Shown: piece after piece, positions 16,162-24,464 of the stretch | How positions within the stretch are numbered: position 1 is the stretch's first letter | Layout of the letters: the number at the start of each line of letters is the position of its first letter | NCBI GenBank assembly: GCA_025451375.1 | Contig: JANWKL010000125.1 | Span: forward strand, 1-33,967 | Direction of reading: 5' to 3' | DNA length: 33,967 nucleotides | Source of the DNA: Steroidobacteraceae bacterium | Lineage (GTDB): Bacteria > Pseudomonadota > Gammaproteobacteria > Steroidobacterales > Steroidobacteraceae | Notes under the pieces: model-generated | What the model saw: only the letters and a program-made list of their open reading frames with translations | Database searches by the model: none | What the model was told of the DNA's origin: nothing | Position numbers and translations under genes: made by a program

Positions 16162-16173
16162 TGATCTTTCAGA

Positions 16174-17445
16174 TCAGGCGGCCGCAGGTGTTGCAGGACG
16201 GGCGAACCGCCCCAGCATGACTACCGCCAGACTGGCCCCGAGCAGTGACTCCAGCAGGAGCGCCGGATACAGGTAGCGTATGTCGTGCTGGACGAGCAGG
16301 TAGATCCACAGATATCCGAACAATGCCGCGGCCAGGCAGCGCACGCCCAGTCGATACGGTGAACGCCACAGCAGCACTGCCCCGCCGATGGCGGCCAGGC
16401 TGACCAGGCTCGCAATGACGCTCTGATACCAGCGTGCCGACTTTGGCAGCACCAGATACCCCGCGCGCTTAAGCGTAAGACTCAAGAAGGCGCCCGGATG
16501 CGTCCGGATCCAGCCTAGCGCGCGCTCCTGCAGACGGTGGTTGAATGCCACTTCGCCGAGTTGCCGCACCTCCAGCGCCGCGGTCTTGGAGACGAAGGGG
16601 TGCTGTTGGTTCAGTACCGTGAAGTTGTCATCGGCAACTGGCTGCGTGCCCGGCCCGTTGGACATCGCGAGCTCAATCCCGAGATTGTCACGCATGAAGA
16701 ACCACGCACCCAGCGCCTGGTGATTGCGCACTGTGTAAGGGGCGACAACGATGGCAAATGCGATTCCCGCGATCGCCGTTACTTTGAGCACCCCACTCAG
16801 CCGCCACTGACGCCACGGGCAACCGGCAAAGAACGTGCATACCGCGACTGGCAAAACGGTGGGTGTGCAGTAGGCGGCCACCCCGGTCAACAGGCCGAGT
16901 CGCGCCGCGCTACCAGCGGTAGGCGCCGGTTGTTGGACCGTGCGCGTCATCAGGGTCACGAAGGCCAGCAGAGCCGCAACGGTGAGCGGCGTCTCGTGTC
17001 GCGCGCTGAACTCTATCCAGGGGAACAAAGGGATCAACCAGATCGCCGCCGCAACCAATCCGGACCCGCGCGGCAGGCCGAGTCGGCGCGCGACCGGGAT
17101 GAGGGCCGCGATGTTGCAGGAAGACACGACGGCGAGAATCAAGGACAGGAGCCGCAGGCAGACTGCATCACTCGGCGTCAGCACCCGCACGAGGGCAACC
17201 AGCGCGGGATAGGCCGGGGCGACATGCGCTGTCGGCCCCGTCGGCAGACAGAAAGGATCACCCAGAAAGCCGTGCCGGGCCAAGGTGAGACCCGCGTTGA
17301 GGTTTTCGCTGAGTTCGGCAGGCGGCCGCATGATGACTAGCGGCAGCCGCATCGCCAGCGCGATGGCAAACAGCTCCCAGAAGCCGATCCTGGTAACCGC
17401 ACGCGAGAAAGCCGTAGTGAGTCTATCGAGCCGGGTTGAAATCAT
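16174..17445 (-). CDS. GT39/ArnT-like polytopic membrane glycosyltransferase
   Basis: A 423-aa integral membrane protein with about ten hydrophobic segments. It resembles GT39/PMT-ArnT-like enzymes: a first extracytoplasmic loop with acidic residues (P-P-A-E-L-S-E-N-L-N), the P-Y-T-V-R-N-H segment after the membrane core, and R-D-N-L-G-I-E-L-A-M-S-N typical of bacterial family members. Such enzymes take a sugar from a polyprenyl-phosphate donor on the periplasmic side. It is convergent with gtrA, 12 bp apart; the GT2-GtrA pair could supply its donor. The acceptor is unknown. Confidence 0.75.
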   Translation of the reverse strand: MISTRLDRLTTAFSRAVTRIGFWELFAIALAMRLPLVIMRPPAELSENLNAGLTLARHGFLGDPFCLPTGPTAHVAPAYPALVALVRVLTPSDAVCLRLLSLILAVVSSCNIAALIPVARRLGLPRGSGLVAAAIWLIPLFPWIEFSARHETPLTVAALLAFVTLMTRTVQQPAPTAGSAARLGLLTGVAAYCTPTVLPVAVCTFFAGCPWRQWRLSGVLKVTAIAGIAFAIVVAPYTVRNHQALGAWFFMRDNLGIELAMSNGPGTQPVADDNFTVLNQQHPFVSKTAALEVRQLGEVAFNHRLQERALGWIRTHPGAFLSLTLKRAGYLVLPKSARWYQSVIASLVSLAAIGGAVLLWRSPYRLGVRCLAAALFGYLWIYLLVQHDIRYLYPALLLESLLGASLAVVMLGRFARPATPAAA

Positions 17446-17581
17446 GTCTTGGCGGACGCAACGCGAACGCGCTCAGGTGGGCGCAATATGCTCATGAGCC
17501 CATCTTGACGCGATGAATCGCACCACGACAGCCGCTCTCGCTCAATACGCGAGTTCGCTCACGCTCTGCTGTTCAGCTGCC

Positions 17582-17605
17582 GGACACCTTCGGCCAGGGG
17601 TGTCC
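17582..17605 (-). terminator. Possible hairpin after the tRNA-Ala/tRNA-Glu unit
   Basis: GGACACC and GGTGTCC form a 7-bp stem with a 10-nt loop, 16 bp after the tRNA-Glu end. No T run follows, so termination is uncertain. The remaining intergenic bases up to 17445 show nothing recognisable. Confidence 0.3.
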
Positions 17606-17620
17606 AAGTGATTGATTCAG

Positions 17621-17697
17621 TGGCGTCCCCAAGGGGATTCGAACCCCTGTTACCGCCGTGAAAGGGCGATGTCCTGGGCCAGCTAGACGATGGGGAC
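17621..17697 (-). tRNA. tRNA-Glu(TTC)
   Basis: A complete cloverleaf on the minus strand: acceptor GTCCCCA/TGGGGAC, anticodon TTC in the loop CTTTCAC, T-arm with GGTTCGAATCC, and an encoded CCA. It lies 45 bp after tRNA-Ala and downstream of gltX, the synthetase that charges it. Confidence 0.95.
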
Positions 17698-17742
17698 ACG
17701 CTACGCAGAGTAAAACACTTCAGCGTAATTCACTGATTTTAT

Positions 17743-17818
<76 letters not shown>

Positions 17819-17833
17819 ACGCGAAGCGGGCGG

Positions 17834-17862
17834 ACGCTACGCACCCCACCCGGGGTTGTCAA
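17834..17862 (-). promoter_or_regulatory. Promoter of the tRNA-Ala/tRNA-Glu unit
   Basis: On the minus strand a perfect TTGACA (17862-17857), 17 bp, TAGCGT (17839-17834), then a GC-rich discriminator, starting just after the gltX stop. The start point should fall about 9 nt before the mature tRNA-Ala, as for stringently controlled stable RNA genes. Confidence 0.65.
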
Positions 17863-17868
17863 GCGTAC

Positions 17869-19260
17869 CTAGGCGCGGGCGAGCGCCGCGTCGATCCTCG
17901 CCAGCGTGCGGCCGCGCCCGAGGAGCGCCAGGGTCGCATCGATGGGTGGGGAAGCCGCCGTGCCGGTAACCGCAACCCGCAAGGGTTGCGCGATCTTGCC
18001 GAGCCCCATGCCCAACTGCGTCGCGAGGTCGTTCAGGGCGGCGTGAATCGCGGGCGACTCCCAGGCGGTCAGGGTGCCGAGGCGTTCGCGGGCCTTCGCC
18101 AGCAGCGCCAGCGCGTCGCCCGTGAGGTGCTTGGCTGCGGCCTTCGGATCGACCTCGATGTCTTCGGTGAAGAAAAAGCGGCTGTTCTGCGCCATCTCTT
18201 TCATGGTCTTGGCCCGCTCGCGCTGCGCGAGGATCACTCCCTCAAGCAGCGCCTGATCGGCGCTGTCGACCCCGACGCGTTGCAACTGGGCACGCAGGTG
18301 CGGCACCAGCGATGCGGGCGCCGCACGCACCATGTGCTGTTGATTCAGCCACAGGAGCTTTTCCGGGTTGAACGCCGAGGCCGCCTTGTTCACATCGTGG
18401 ATGTCGAACGCGGCGATCATTTCCTCGCGCGTGAAGATTTCCTGGTCGCCGTGTGACCAGCCAAGGCGTACCAGATAGTTGAGGAGTGCATCCGGCAGGA
18501 AGCCCTCCTCCTGGTACTGCAGGACACTCACCGCCCCGTGGCGCTTGGAAAGCTTGGCGCCATCCGGACCCAGGATCATCGGCACGTGAGCGTACGCGGG
18601 CGGCGTCGCGCCCAGCGCCTCGAGCATGTTCATCTGCCGCGGCGTGTTGTTGAGGTGGTCGTCACCGCGGATGACGTGCGTGACGCCCATGTCCCGATCA
18701 TCCACCACCACGCAGAAGTTGTAGGTGGGCGTGCCGTCGGAGCGCGCGATGATGAGATCGTCGAGCTCGGTGTTCTGGAACGTCACCGGCCCGTGCACGA
18801 GGTCCTGCACCACCACCGCTCCCGTGAGCGGATTGCGGAAGCGCACGACCGGACTTACACCGGCACGCGGCTCGGTGCGCTCGCGGCACACTCCGGTGTA
18901 GCGCGGCTTTTCCTTGCGCGCGATCTGTTGCTCGCGCTGCGCGTCCAGTTCCTCTTTGGTGCAGTAGCAGTGATAAGCGCTGCCGCCTTTCAGCATCTCG
19001 CCAATGACTTCGCGGTAGCGCTCGAAGCGCTGCGACTGGAAATACGGACCCTCGTCCGCACCCAGGCCGAGCCAGGCCATGCCGTCGAGGATCACGCGCA
19101 CCGCCTCATCGGTCGAGCGTTCGCGATCCGTGTCTTCCACCCGCAGGATGAATCTGCCACCGCTGCGGCGCGCGTACAGCCAGCTGAAGAGCGCGGTGCG
19201 GACGCCGCCGAGATGGAGCATTCCTGTCGGGCTGGGGGCGAAGCGCGTAACGACGGTCAT
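17869..19260 (-). CDS. gltX: Glutamyl-tRNA synthetase
   Basis: Class I synthetase that charges tRNA-Glu in the cytoplasm. The 463-aa protein opens with T-R-F-A-P-S-P-T-G-M-L-H-L-G-G (HIGH motif as HLGG), has R-V-E-D-T-D near residue 43, and the K-L-S-K-R-H-G (KMSKS) loop. Length is normal. In the zinc-ribbon region of the E. coli enzyme (C-x-C...C-R-H) this protein shows C-Y-C...C-R-E, so the usual His ligand seems replaced. The ATG at 19260 gives the canonical N-terminus; an in-frame ATG at 19290 exists. The two tRNA genes downstream include its own substrate. Confidence 0.95.
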   Translation of the reverse strand: MTVVTRFAPSPTGMLHLGGVRTALFSWLYARRSGGRFILRVEDTDRERSTDEAVRVILDGMAWLGLGADEGPYFQSQRFERYREVIGEMLKGGSAYHCYCTKEELDAQREQQIARKEKPRYTGVCRERTEPRAGVSPVVRFRNPLTGAVVVQDLVHGPVTFQNTELDDLIIARSDGTPTYNFCVVVDDRDMGVTHVIRGDDHLNNTPRQMNMLEALGATPPAYAHVPMILGPDGAKLSKRHGAVSVLQYQEEGFLPDALLNYLVRLGWSHGDQEIFTREEMIAAFDIHDVNKAASAFNPEKLLWLNQQHMVRAAPASLVPHLRAQLQRVGVDSADQALLEGVILAQRERAKTMKEMAQNSRFFFTEDIEVDPKAAAKHLTGDALALLAKARERLGTLTAWESPAIHAALNDLATQLGMGLGKIAQPLRVAVTGTAASPPIDATLALLGRGRTLARIDAALARA

Positions 19261-19301
19261 GAGGAGGGAGCCAGTGCCGGGGGCGCGCATGGTACCAAGG
19301 G

Positions 19302-19331
19302 TTGTTGCCTTGGTGCAGGGGCGCCTATAGA
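19302..19331 (+). promoter_or_regulatory. Candidate tRNA-Val promoter
   Basis: TTGTTG (19302-19307), 18 bp, TATAGA (19326-19331), then a GC-rich stretch, ending 19 bp before the mature tRNA. Confidence 0.45.
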
Positions 19332-19350
19332 CTTCCGGTCCCTCAAATAA

Positions 19351-19425
19351 GGGCGGTTAGCTCAGCGGTAGAGCACTGCTTTCACACGGCAGGGGCCACT
19401 GGTTCGATCCCAGTACCGCCCACCA
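19351..19425 (+). tRNA. tRNA-Val(CAC)
   Basis: A complete cloverleaf: acceptor GGGCGGT/ACCGCCC, D-arm AGCTCAGCGGTAGAGC, anticodon stem CTGCT/GGCAG with loop TTCACAC (anticodon CAC), T-arm CTGGTTCGATCCCAG, encoded CCA. Its 3' 46 bp are repeated at 26433-26478, the mark of an integration site. Confidence 0.93.
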
Positions 19426-19449
19426 TTCATAAGCACCAACAAAACAAGC

Positions 19450-19483
19450 ATCCAGGAAATCTCCTGGATCGCTGCTTTTTTCT
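19450..19483 (+). terminator. Rho-independent terminator after tRNA-Val
   Basis: A perfect stem ATCCAGGA-AATC-TCCTGGAT is followed by CGCTGC and a run of six T. The 220 bp from here to the next gene hold no other recognisable feature. Confidence 0.8.
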
Positions 19484-19702
19484 GATTGGTCGTTTTTATG
19501 CTTCGGAGCAGGCACCCTGTCGCTGAAGGGTCAGAAGCCGTCAGGCAGCTCATGCTCCGGGCGAAGCTGACCCTGTTCCCGATCTTGAGGCCAGTCAGGT
19601 ACTGCGCTTTGTACAGACTCCTTAGAACATTCGTAGGTTCGGATACTTGAAAAGCACGGCGGCCCAGGCGGATGACTGGGCCGCTGCATCCAACACACCC
19701 CT

Positions 19703-20722
19703 CTACCTCCTGTCGTCGGTTTTCGGGCTTTTCTGCGATGGCGCGGCAGAGCGGTTCGATGAATCCTTCGGGGCGCCGGATTGGCTCACCGACCCGGCGG
19801 CCCGGGCCGCACCGGACGCCATCGCCGAGCCGTCGGCGCGGTTGACGAGCAGCATCCTCGTGCCGCCGTCGAGCCGTACGTTGCGCTTGGTCGAGGCGAT
19901 CACCGAGCCCTGTGCGTTGCCGGCAGACGAGGAGGCCAATTCCAGGCCGTCGATCCCGAACACGCCTTGGCTGCCCGAAGTCAGCATTCCTCTCGCGTTT
20001 AGTCCACCGACCGCAGCCGCCGAATGACCCGTGGCGCCCGCCAGCCCTCCCGCCGGGCTGGACACACCGTGTCCAACGCCCCCGACAAGGCCACCGGCTG
20101 CGCTCACGCCACCGGCCACTGCGCCGCCGCCTCCAAGGAGTCCGCCGCCCCCGCCCCGTGCGGAACCTGCGCCGAAGCCTCCCGCGCCCATGCCGGCGCC
20201 GCCCAAGTCGGAGTCAAGCGAGGCGGCCGACTGCGCCGCCGATACCGCCTGAATCGTTGCGTTTAGAGGAACTTCGTGGCCGTCCCTTAAGACGGCCTTG
20301 TCGAAAACGATCGACAGCACGGACTCGCCAGCCGCACTGCTGGAAGCCGATCGGTCCAGCGGCCGTGCCTGGGTGACGTGGCCCGTGAGCTTCGAGCCCC
20401 GTTTGATGGGGGTGCCATCCGCAGCCTTGGCATCACTATCACTCGTCGCGGTGACAGGATCTCCCGGCTTGGCCTTGCGCGCATCGACTGGTCTGGACAG
20501 CGTGGCATTCATTTCGGAACTACCGGCGGCACCGACCTGCGCAGATTTGGTATCGGCAGATGCCGTGGAAGCGTCGCTGGCAGTGGCGCTCGCGCCGCTG
20601 CGATTCGCGCTGACCGATGTGTCGGGCGTTGTCGAGGCATTGTCCTTTGCGGGAGGGCTGTCGGCGAACGCGTTGCCGGTGGTCGCCAGCAGGGCGCATA
20701 AAAACACGGTCGAAGTCTTCAT
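19703..20722 (-). CDS. Secreted Gly/Ala/Ser-rich hypothetical protein
   Basis: A 339-aa protein with a signal peptide (MKTSTVFLCALLATTGNAFA), a Ser/Ala/Thr-rich low-complexity region (about 21-85), a small beta domain (about 85-185) of the form L-S-x-P-V-D-A-R-K-A-K-P-G-D-P-V-T-A...G-T-P-I-K-R-G-S-K-L-T-G-H-V, and a long Gly/Ala-rich stretch. The beta domain looks like a short segment related to VirB10/TrbI-type C-terminal domains found in secreted proteins, but this is a tentative resemblance and no conjugation gene is near. AAGGAG 10 nt upstream fixes the ATG at 20722. It is the last gene of the island cluster; function unknown. Confidence 0.65.
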   Translation of the reverse strand: MKTSTVFLCALLATTGNAFADSPPAKDNASTTPDTSVSANRSGASATASDASTASADTKSAQVGAAGSSEMNATLSRPVDARKAKPGDPVTATSDSDAKAADGTPIKRGSKLTGHVTQARPLDRSASSSAAGESVLSIVFDKAVLRDGHEVPLNATIQAVSAAQSAASLDSDLGGAGMGAGGFGAGSARGGGGGLLGGGGAVAGGVSAAGGLVGGVGHGVSSPAGGLAGATGHSAAAVGGLNARGMLTSGSQGVFGIDGLELASSSAGNAQGSVIASTKRNVRLDGGTRMLLVNRADGSAMASGAARAAGSVSQSGAPKDSSNRSAAPSQKSPKTDDRR

Positions 20723-20891
20723 GATTCCAGGCTCCTTTCGGCTTGCGGGCCCTACCCCGCCTCCGGGTGGCAACTCTGCAATCCCGGTTGACTCAAATGA
20801 TCGTGACCGAGATCGCATGTGGCGCAATCCGTCCTCGTACACCTGGGAGGGATCACGCACTCATCGGGATATACGACTCAGGTGCCGCGTT

Positions 20892-21173
20892 TCATCCTGC
20901 CGCGCCTGGGCCCGGGGCCGACCCCGGTGGAACTGCCGCCGCCTCGCTGAATCGCAGGCCGATGGCGCATCGACCTTCGCCGCGACTCGTGCAGTAGATC
21001 ACGCGTGCATCGAGTCGAAAGCTTCCGAGCGTATCGGCGATGACGACCCGGTCATCTACGAGGTGTGGTCGTTGCGCCACGATGCGAGCACCGTGCGAAC
21101 TGATGTTTTCAATCAGCACTGGCTCGGAGACGGCCGGCTCGCCCGGTATCTCAAGGCGTGCAGCGATGCTCAT
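20892..21173 (-). CDS. PilZ-domain protein
   Basis: A 93-aa protein made of little more than a PilZ-like beta-barrel: I-E-N-I-S-S-H-G-A-R-I (the D/NxSxxG motif) near residue 23 and A-I-G-L-R-F near the end, with a Pro/Gly/Ala tail. PilZ domains bind cyclic di-GMP, but the RxxxR motif that contacts the nucleotide is not evident before the NxSxxG motif, so binding is doubtful. Start at 21173 is chosen because GGGAGG lies 6 nt upstream; two more in-frame ATG (21179, 21206) exist. The GGDEF gene just upstream ends 56 bp before it, so the two are probably transcribed together. Confidence 0.7.
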   Translation of the reverse strand: MSIAARLEIPGEPAVSEPVLIENISSHGARIVAQRPHLVDDRVVIADTLGSFRLDARVIYCTSRGEGRCAIGLRFSEAAAVPPGSAPGPGAAG

Positions 21174-21229
21174 GGCCATCCTCCCTTCAAGCCTTCCCGA
21201 TTGCATGGGGTACCTCCTGCAGTTCGGCC

Positions 21230-22132
21230 CTAAGACAGGATCGGCGCGGCGCATTCCAGCGAATGCGTAGTCAAAGCCGTGTCTTCGTCGCTAGCTCCTG
21301 GTCTCGTGTCCACCGAAGGCTTGCGGCGGTATAAGGCCGCATCTGCTTGTGCCATGAGCTCAGATAAGGACTGCGGGCGCTCTGTGTCGGAACGCGCCAC
21401 GCCGACACTTAATGTCAGAGCGTATCGGGACTCCCTGGCGCCACGGGCTGCGACACTTTGCCGCACATGCCGGCACAGCTCATCCGCACTACGACGCTCC
21501 CCTTCGATTACCAGAGCAATGAATTCATCGCCGCCGAGCCGCGCGACGATGTCGGATTTGCTGTTGAAGGTGGCTCTGAAGCCCGCGGCCGCTCGCGAGA
21601 GCGCGAGGTCACCTTCGGCGTGGCCAAATCGGTCGTTGATGCGCTTCAAGCCGTCGAGATCGGCGAAAAACACCAGCACGTGCCGTTGCAATCTATGAGC
21701 TGAACGCAGACTCTGACTGGCCAGCACACGAAATGCACGGCGATTGTAGAGACCCGTGAGCTCGTCTCTCAGTGCCAGATACAGGAGCTGTTCCTGTACG
21801 CGCTGTCGACGCTGGGCGTAGCGGATGGCTCTCACCATCGCAAAGGGACGGCGGCCCTGCGGGTCAGAGCACTTAGCGCCCAAATCCGGCAGCAGCAGTA
21901 CGGGCACATTCGGCATCGCTTCCCGGACCCGCAGCGCGGTCTTCGACAGGCGCGCAGCCGGCCAGGTGGAATCCAGCAACACCACGTCGGGTTCCTGCGC
22001 GCCCAGACTTTGGAGTCCGCCGTTCAACCCTGCGACGTCGATCACGTCACAGGTGACAGAGCCATCGTCGACGATCGTGCGGTCCGCCTCGCAAAAATCC
22101 TCGCGTCCGTCGAAGACCAACAGCGCTTTCAT
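21230..22132 (-). CDS. Diguanylate cyclase with degenerate receiver-like N-terminus
   Basis: A 300-aa protein whose C-terminal half is a GGDEF domain (L-R-D-E-L-T-G-L-Y-N-R-R-A-F at about 121-134, F-F-A-D-L-D-G-L-K-R-I-N-D at about 155-167, and an intact GGDEF at 200-204). It should make cyclic di-GMP from two GTP. The inhibitory I-site RxxD reads S-K-S-D here (191-194), so product inhibition is probably lost. The N-terminal 110 residues look receiver-like (A-L-L-V-F-D, P-D-V-V-L-L-D-S-T-W-P), with Asp54 in the phosphoacceptor place but the acidic pair near the start altered. ATG at 22132 has AGGAG 10 nt upstream; an ATG at 22150 is equally possible. It follows the response regulator by 142 bp. 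Confidence 0.85.
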   Translation of the reverse strand: MKALLVFDGREDFCEADRTIVDDGSVTCDVIDVAGLNGGLQSLGAQEPDVVLLDSTWPAARLSKTALRVREAMPNVPVLLLPDLGAKCSDPQGRRPFAMVRAIRYAQRRQRVQEQLLYLALRDELTGLYNRRAFRVLASQSLRSAHRLQRHVLVFFADLDGLKRINDRFGHAEGDLALSRAAAGFRATFNSKSDIVARLGGDEFIALVIEGERRSADELCRHVRQSVAARGARESRYALTLSVGVARSDTERPQSLSELMAQADAALYRRKPSVDTRPGASDEDTALTTHSLECAAPILS

Positions 22133-22251
22133 CGGTGCAACGCTCCTCATGGATTGACCGGCTCCCTTACGGCGCCAAGCGGTGCCTGGCGTTGCCAGAA
22201 CAATAGACCGCGGCAGCAGGACTACAACCGGGTGAACTCTTGAGGATGTGC

Positions 22252-22265
22252 CGGGATATATCCCG
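22252..22265. repeat. 14-bp perfect palindrome CGGGATATATCCCG
   Basis: The palindrome lies between the response regulator and GGDEF genes. Its half CGGGATATA recurs at 20865-20873 between the PilZ gene and the secreted-protein gene, so it may be an operator within the cluster. Confidence 0.4.
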
Positions 22266-22274
22266 AGGGACCGC

Positions 22275-22907
22275 TCAGGGCTCAATGAGTCCGCTGCGGA
22301 TCGCGTAGCGGACCAGGCCGGCAACTTGGTGAATATCGAGCTTTTCCATCAGCTTGGCACGATGGCTATCGGCAGTCTTAGCACTAATGCCTAACAGCGC
22401 CGCGATTTGCTTGGTCGAGCGGCCTTCACCTACCAACTGCAGCACCTGCCGTTCACGCGACGTAAGCGCAACGCTCTCTAGCCCGGTGCCTGCGAGATAG
22501 GCTTCGACGACCGCCTTGGAAATTCTCGGGCTCAGATACACCTCGCCGCACTGCACGTGCTTGACGGCAGCGACCATGTCGTTTCCCGCCTGCGTCTTGA
22601 GAACATAACCGCGGGCACCCGCGCGCAGAGCCTCGATGGCGTAGGGCTCCTCCATATGACGCGTCAGGATGATCGAGCGTGTCTTCGGGCTGATCCGCGG
22701 CATCTCGGTCAGCACCCCGAGGCCACCCAGTTGCGGCATTTCATAGTCCAGAACCGCAACGTCCGGCAGCGACTCGCGAATCACCTCGATGGCTTCCACT
22801 CCCGTCGACGCTTCGCCGACCACCTCGATTTGCTCCTTCTCGAGTAGCAGCCGCAATCCCTGGCGAACGATTGCGTGGTCGTCTGCAAGGACTACTCGAA
22901 TCGACAT
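22275..22907 (-). CDS. NarL/FixJ-family response regulator
   Basis: A 210-aa transcription regulator with a receiver domain (D-D at 9-10, phosphoacceptor Asp54 in V-L-D-Y-E-M-P, T-R switch region, K near residue 104) and a LuxR-type helix-turn-helix at about 145-205 (L-T-S-R-E-R-Q-V-L-Q-L-V-G-E-G...I-A-A-L-L-G-I-S-A-K-T-A-D-S-H). It starts directly after the histidine kinase gene, 1 bp apart, and is its obvious partner. Likely targets are the downstream cyclic di-GMP genes of the island, but no proven site is known. Confidence 0.92.
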   Translation of the reverse strand: MSIRVVLADDHAIVRQGLRLLLEKEQIEVVGEASTGVEAIEVIRESLPDVAVLDYEMPQLGGLGVLTEMPRISPKTRSIILTRHMEEPYAIEALRAGARGYVLKTQAGNDMVAAVKHVQCGEVYLSPRISKAVVEAYLAGTGLESVALTSRERQVLQLVGEGRSTKQIAALLGISAKTADSHRAKLMEKLDIHQVAGLVRYAIRSGLIEP

Positions 22908-22908
22908 G

Positions 22909-23865
22909 TCACGTCTCCAAAGGAATTGACACGACGAGTTCCGTGCCAGCCCCGGCGGCGGATTTAATCTCCAGCGAGCCTCCGAGCGAGCCTGCGCGCT
23001 CGCGAATTCCGATCAGACCAAAGCCCCTCTCGTCAGTTGACGTTTCCGCCAAGTTCACGTCGAAGCCGACACCGTCGTCACGAATATGGCAGGAGATCGC
23101 AGCCGCCTCATGGCGCAGTCGGATCGTTACCTTGGTGGCGCGCGCGTGTCTTACTGCGTTGGTGAGCGATTCCTGCGCGACCCTGTATAACGCAGCCTCG
23201 ATGGGCTCAGGCAAACGCCTCTCGGGTGTGCCTTCGATGGTGATTCGCAGCCCAGAGCGCCGCGAGACGCCTTCCGCGAGATAGGTCAGTGCGGGAACCA
23301 AGCCGAAATCCTTGAGCATCGCGGGCGACAATTCGTGCGACAGCCGCCGCAGTTCTGCCTCGATTCGATCGAGCAGCTCCGTGATATTCGCGACATGACC
23401 CGCCGCCTGCGGCAGATCCTGGGCCAGGTTCGCCGTCGCAATGTAGACTGCTACCAGCAGTTGGCCCGCTTCGTCGTGCAGTGAGTGTGCGATGCGCTTC
23501 GCCTCGCGCTCCAGAACACTGTTGAATCGACGCAGCGCGATGTTTGCGTCGCGAAAGCCCCGATAAGTCATTTCATAGGGGGAGATGCATTCCGCGAAGA
23601 AGTCCGCAGCGCCCGCGAGGGTCGTCGCACATCCTTGAGTGGAGTTCGCGCGCGACAGGAGTGTCTCAAGGCAGGTGTGGTGAATCCGCGCAAGTCCAAG
23701 CAGACCGACTCCTTGCGCGAGTGCAGTGCGCCCTATCTCGTACGCCCGTTCCAACGCGGGTTCGCCGTCGCCCTTAAGATAGCTCTCAACCGCGGACAAG
23801 TAGGCGGTGACGGAAACCGCGCGTTCCGATGGCACCGCCACTGCACTATCACTCCCGTCGATCAC
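22909..23865 (-). CDS. Histidine kinase with RsbU_N-like N-terminal domain
   Basis: A 318-aa cytoplasmic sensor kinase without membrane segments. Residues about 20-100 resemble the RsbU N-terminal domain, the part of RsbU that binds RsbT (Y-L-K-G-D-G-E-P-A-L-E-R-A-Y-E-I-G-R-T-A, and S-P-Y-E-M-T-Y-R-G-F). The HisKA_3 dimerisation domain has His130 in S-L-H-D-E-A-G-Q, and the HATPase has Q-E-S-L-T-N-A-V-R-H-A, D-D-G-V-G-F-D and G-F-G-L-I-G-I-R-E-R-A-G. The GTG start at 23865 overlaps the rsbX-like stop. The domain order implies that RsbT released from the stressosome controls this kinase, in place of an RsbU phosphatase. Confidence 0.88.
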   Translation of the reverse strand: MIDGSDSAVAVPSERAVSVTAYLSAVESYLKGDGEPALERAYEIGRTALAQGVGLLGLARIHHTCLETLLSRANSTQGCATTLAGAADFFAECISPYEMTYRGFRDANIALRRFNSVLEREAKRIAHSLHDEAGQLLVAVYIATANLAQDLPQAAGHVANITELLDRIEAELRRLSHELSPAMLKDFGLVPALTYLAEGVSRRSGLRITIEGTPERRLPEPIEAALYRVAQESLTNAVRHARATKVTIRLRHEAAAISCHIRDDGVGFDVNLAETSTDERGFGLIGIRERAGSLGGSLEIKSAAGAGTELVVSIPLET

Positions 23866-24464
23866 GATTCGCCGCCTCGATAACGCACCAGCAACACAAG
23901 GGCGTCGTCGATGCCCTTGTTGCCCCTTGCCAGAGCTCCGTTTGCGATGCCTTGCAGCGTACCCCGCACGGGCAGGCTCCGAGCAACATCCTGTGCCACG
24001 CCGTCCGTGGTGAATACGAGCAGGTCGTCGCGATCGATCGCCACGACGCTCGCTTGCAGAGGCGGTAAATGCGAGCCGACGACTCCGCTACGCAAAAGGA
24101 GCTTCTCATCGGTGAGGCCCGGTTGCCCTCGTCGCAACACACCTTCGACATTACCAACGCCGGTCCAAGTCATGAGGTGCGCACGCGCGCTGATCGTTGC
24201 AAGACTCAACGCCACTCCGCGCGTGGACCGAAGCGAATCGTGGCAACGCTCAACGAGCACCGTGACTGGATCGCCAGCGTGCTTTTCCAGCACGCCCGCT
24301 GCCACACGCGCTGCCGCTGCGGCTTCGGCACCGTGACCCAAACCGTCGATGACTGCAACCAGGACACCGTCAGACAACTGGCAGAAGACATGCCGATCGC
24401 CCGATTCAGTCTCTCCGGGCATTGCAGCAGTCGCGACACTCCATTCCAGAGCACCCGTCGTCAT
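23862..24464 (-). CDS. rsbX: RsbX-like PP2C/SpoIIE-type serine phosphatase
   Basis: A 200-aa single-domain phosphatase of the PP2C/SpoIIE fold with the metal-binding motifs D-G-L-G-H-G (about 41-46), S-G-V-V-G, T-T-D-G-V and a final D-D-A. RsbX dephosphorylates RsbS and RsbR to reset the stressosome. The ATG at 24464 overlaps the rsbT stop as ATGA; a GTG at 24473 is an alternative. Its size and place straight after rsbT match rsbX in the RsbRST-X modules, and it lacks any sensor domain. Confidence 0.85.
   Translation of the reverse strand: MTTGALEWSVATAAMPGETESGDRHVFCQLSDGVLVAVIDGLGHGAEAAAAARVAAGVLEKHAGDPVTVLVERCHDSLRSTRGVALSLATISARAHLMTWTGVGNVEGVLRRGQPGLTDEKLLLRSGVVGSHLPPLQASVVAIDRDDLLVFTTDGVAQDVARSLPVRGTLQGIANGALARGNKGIDDALVLLVRYRGGES

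Noticed and set aside
19362-19553. Minus-strand 63-aa ORF across tRNA-Val
   Set aside because: Same artefact: antisense reading through the intact tRNA and its terminator.
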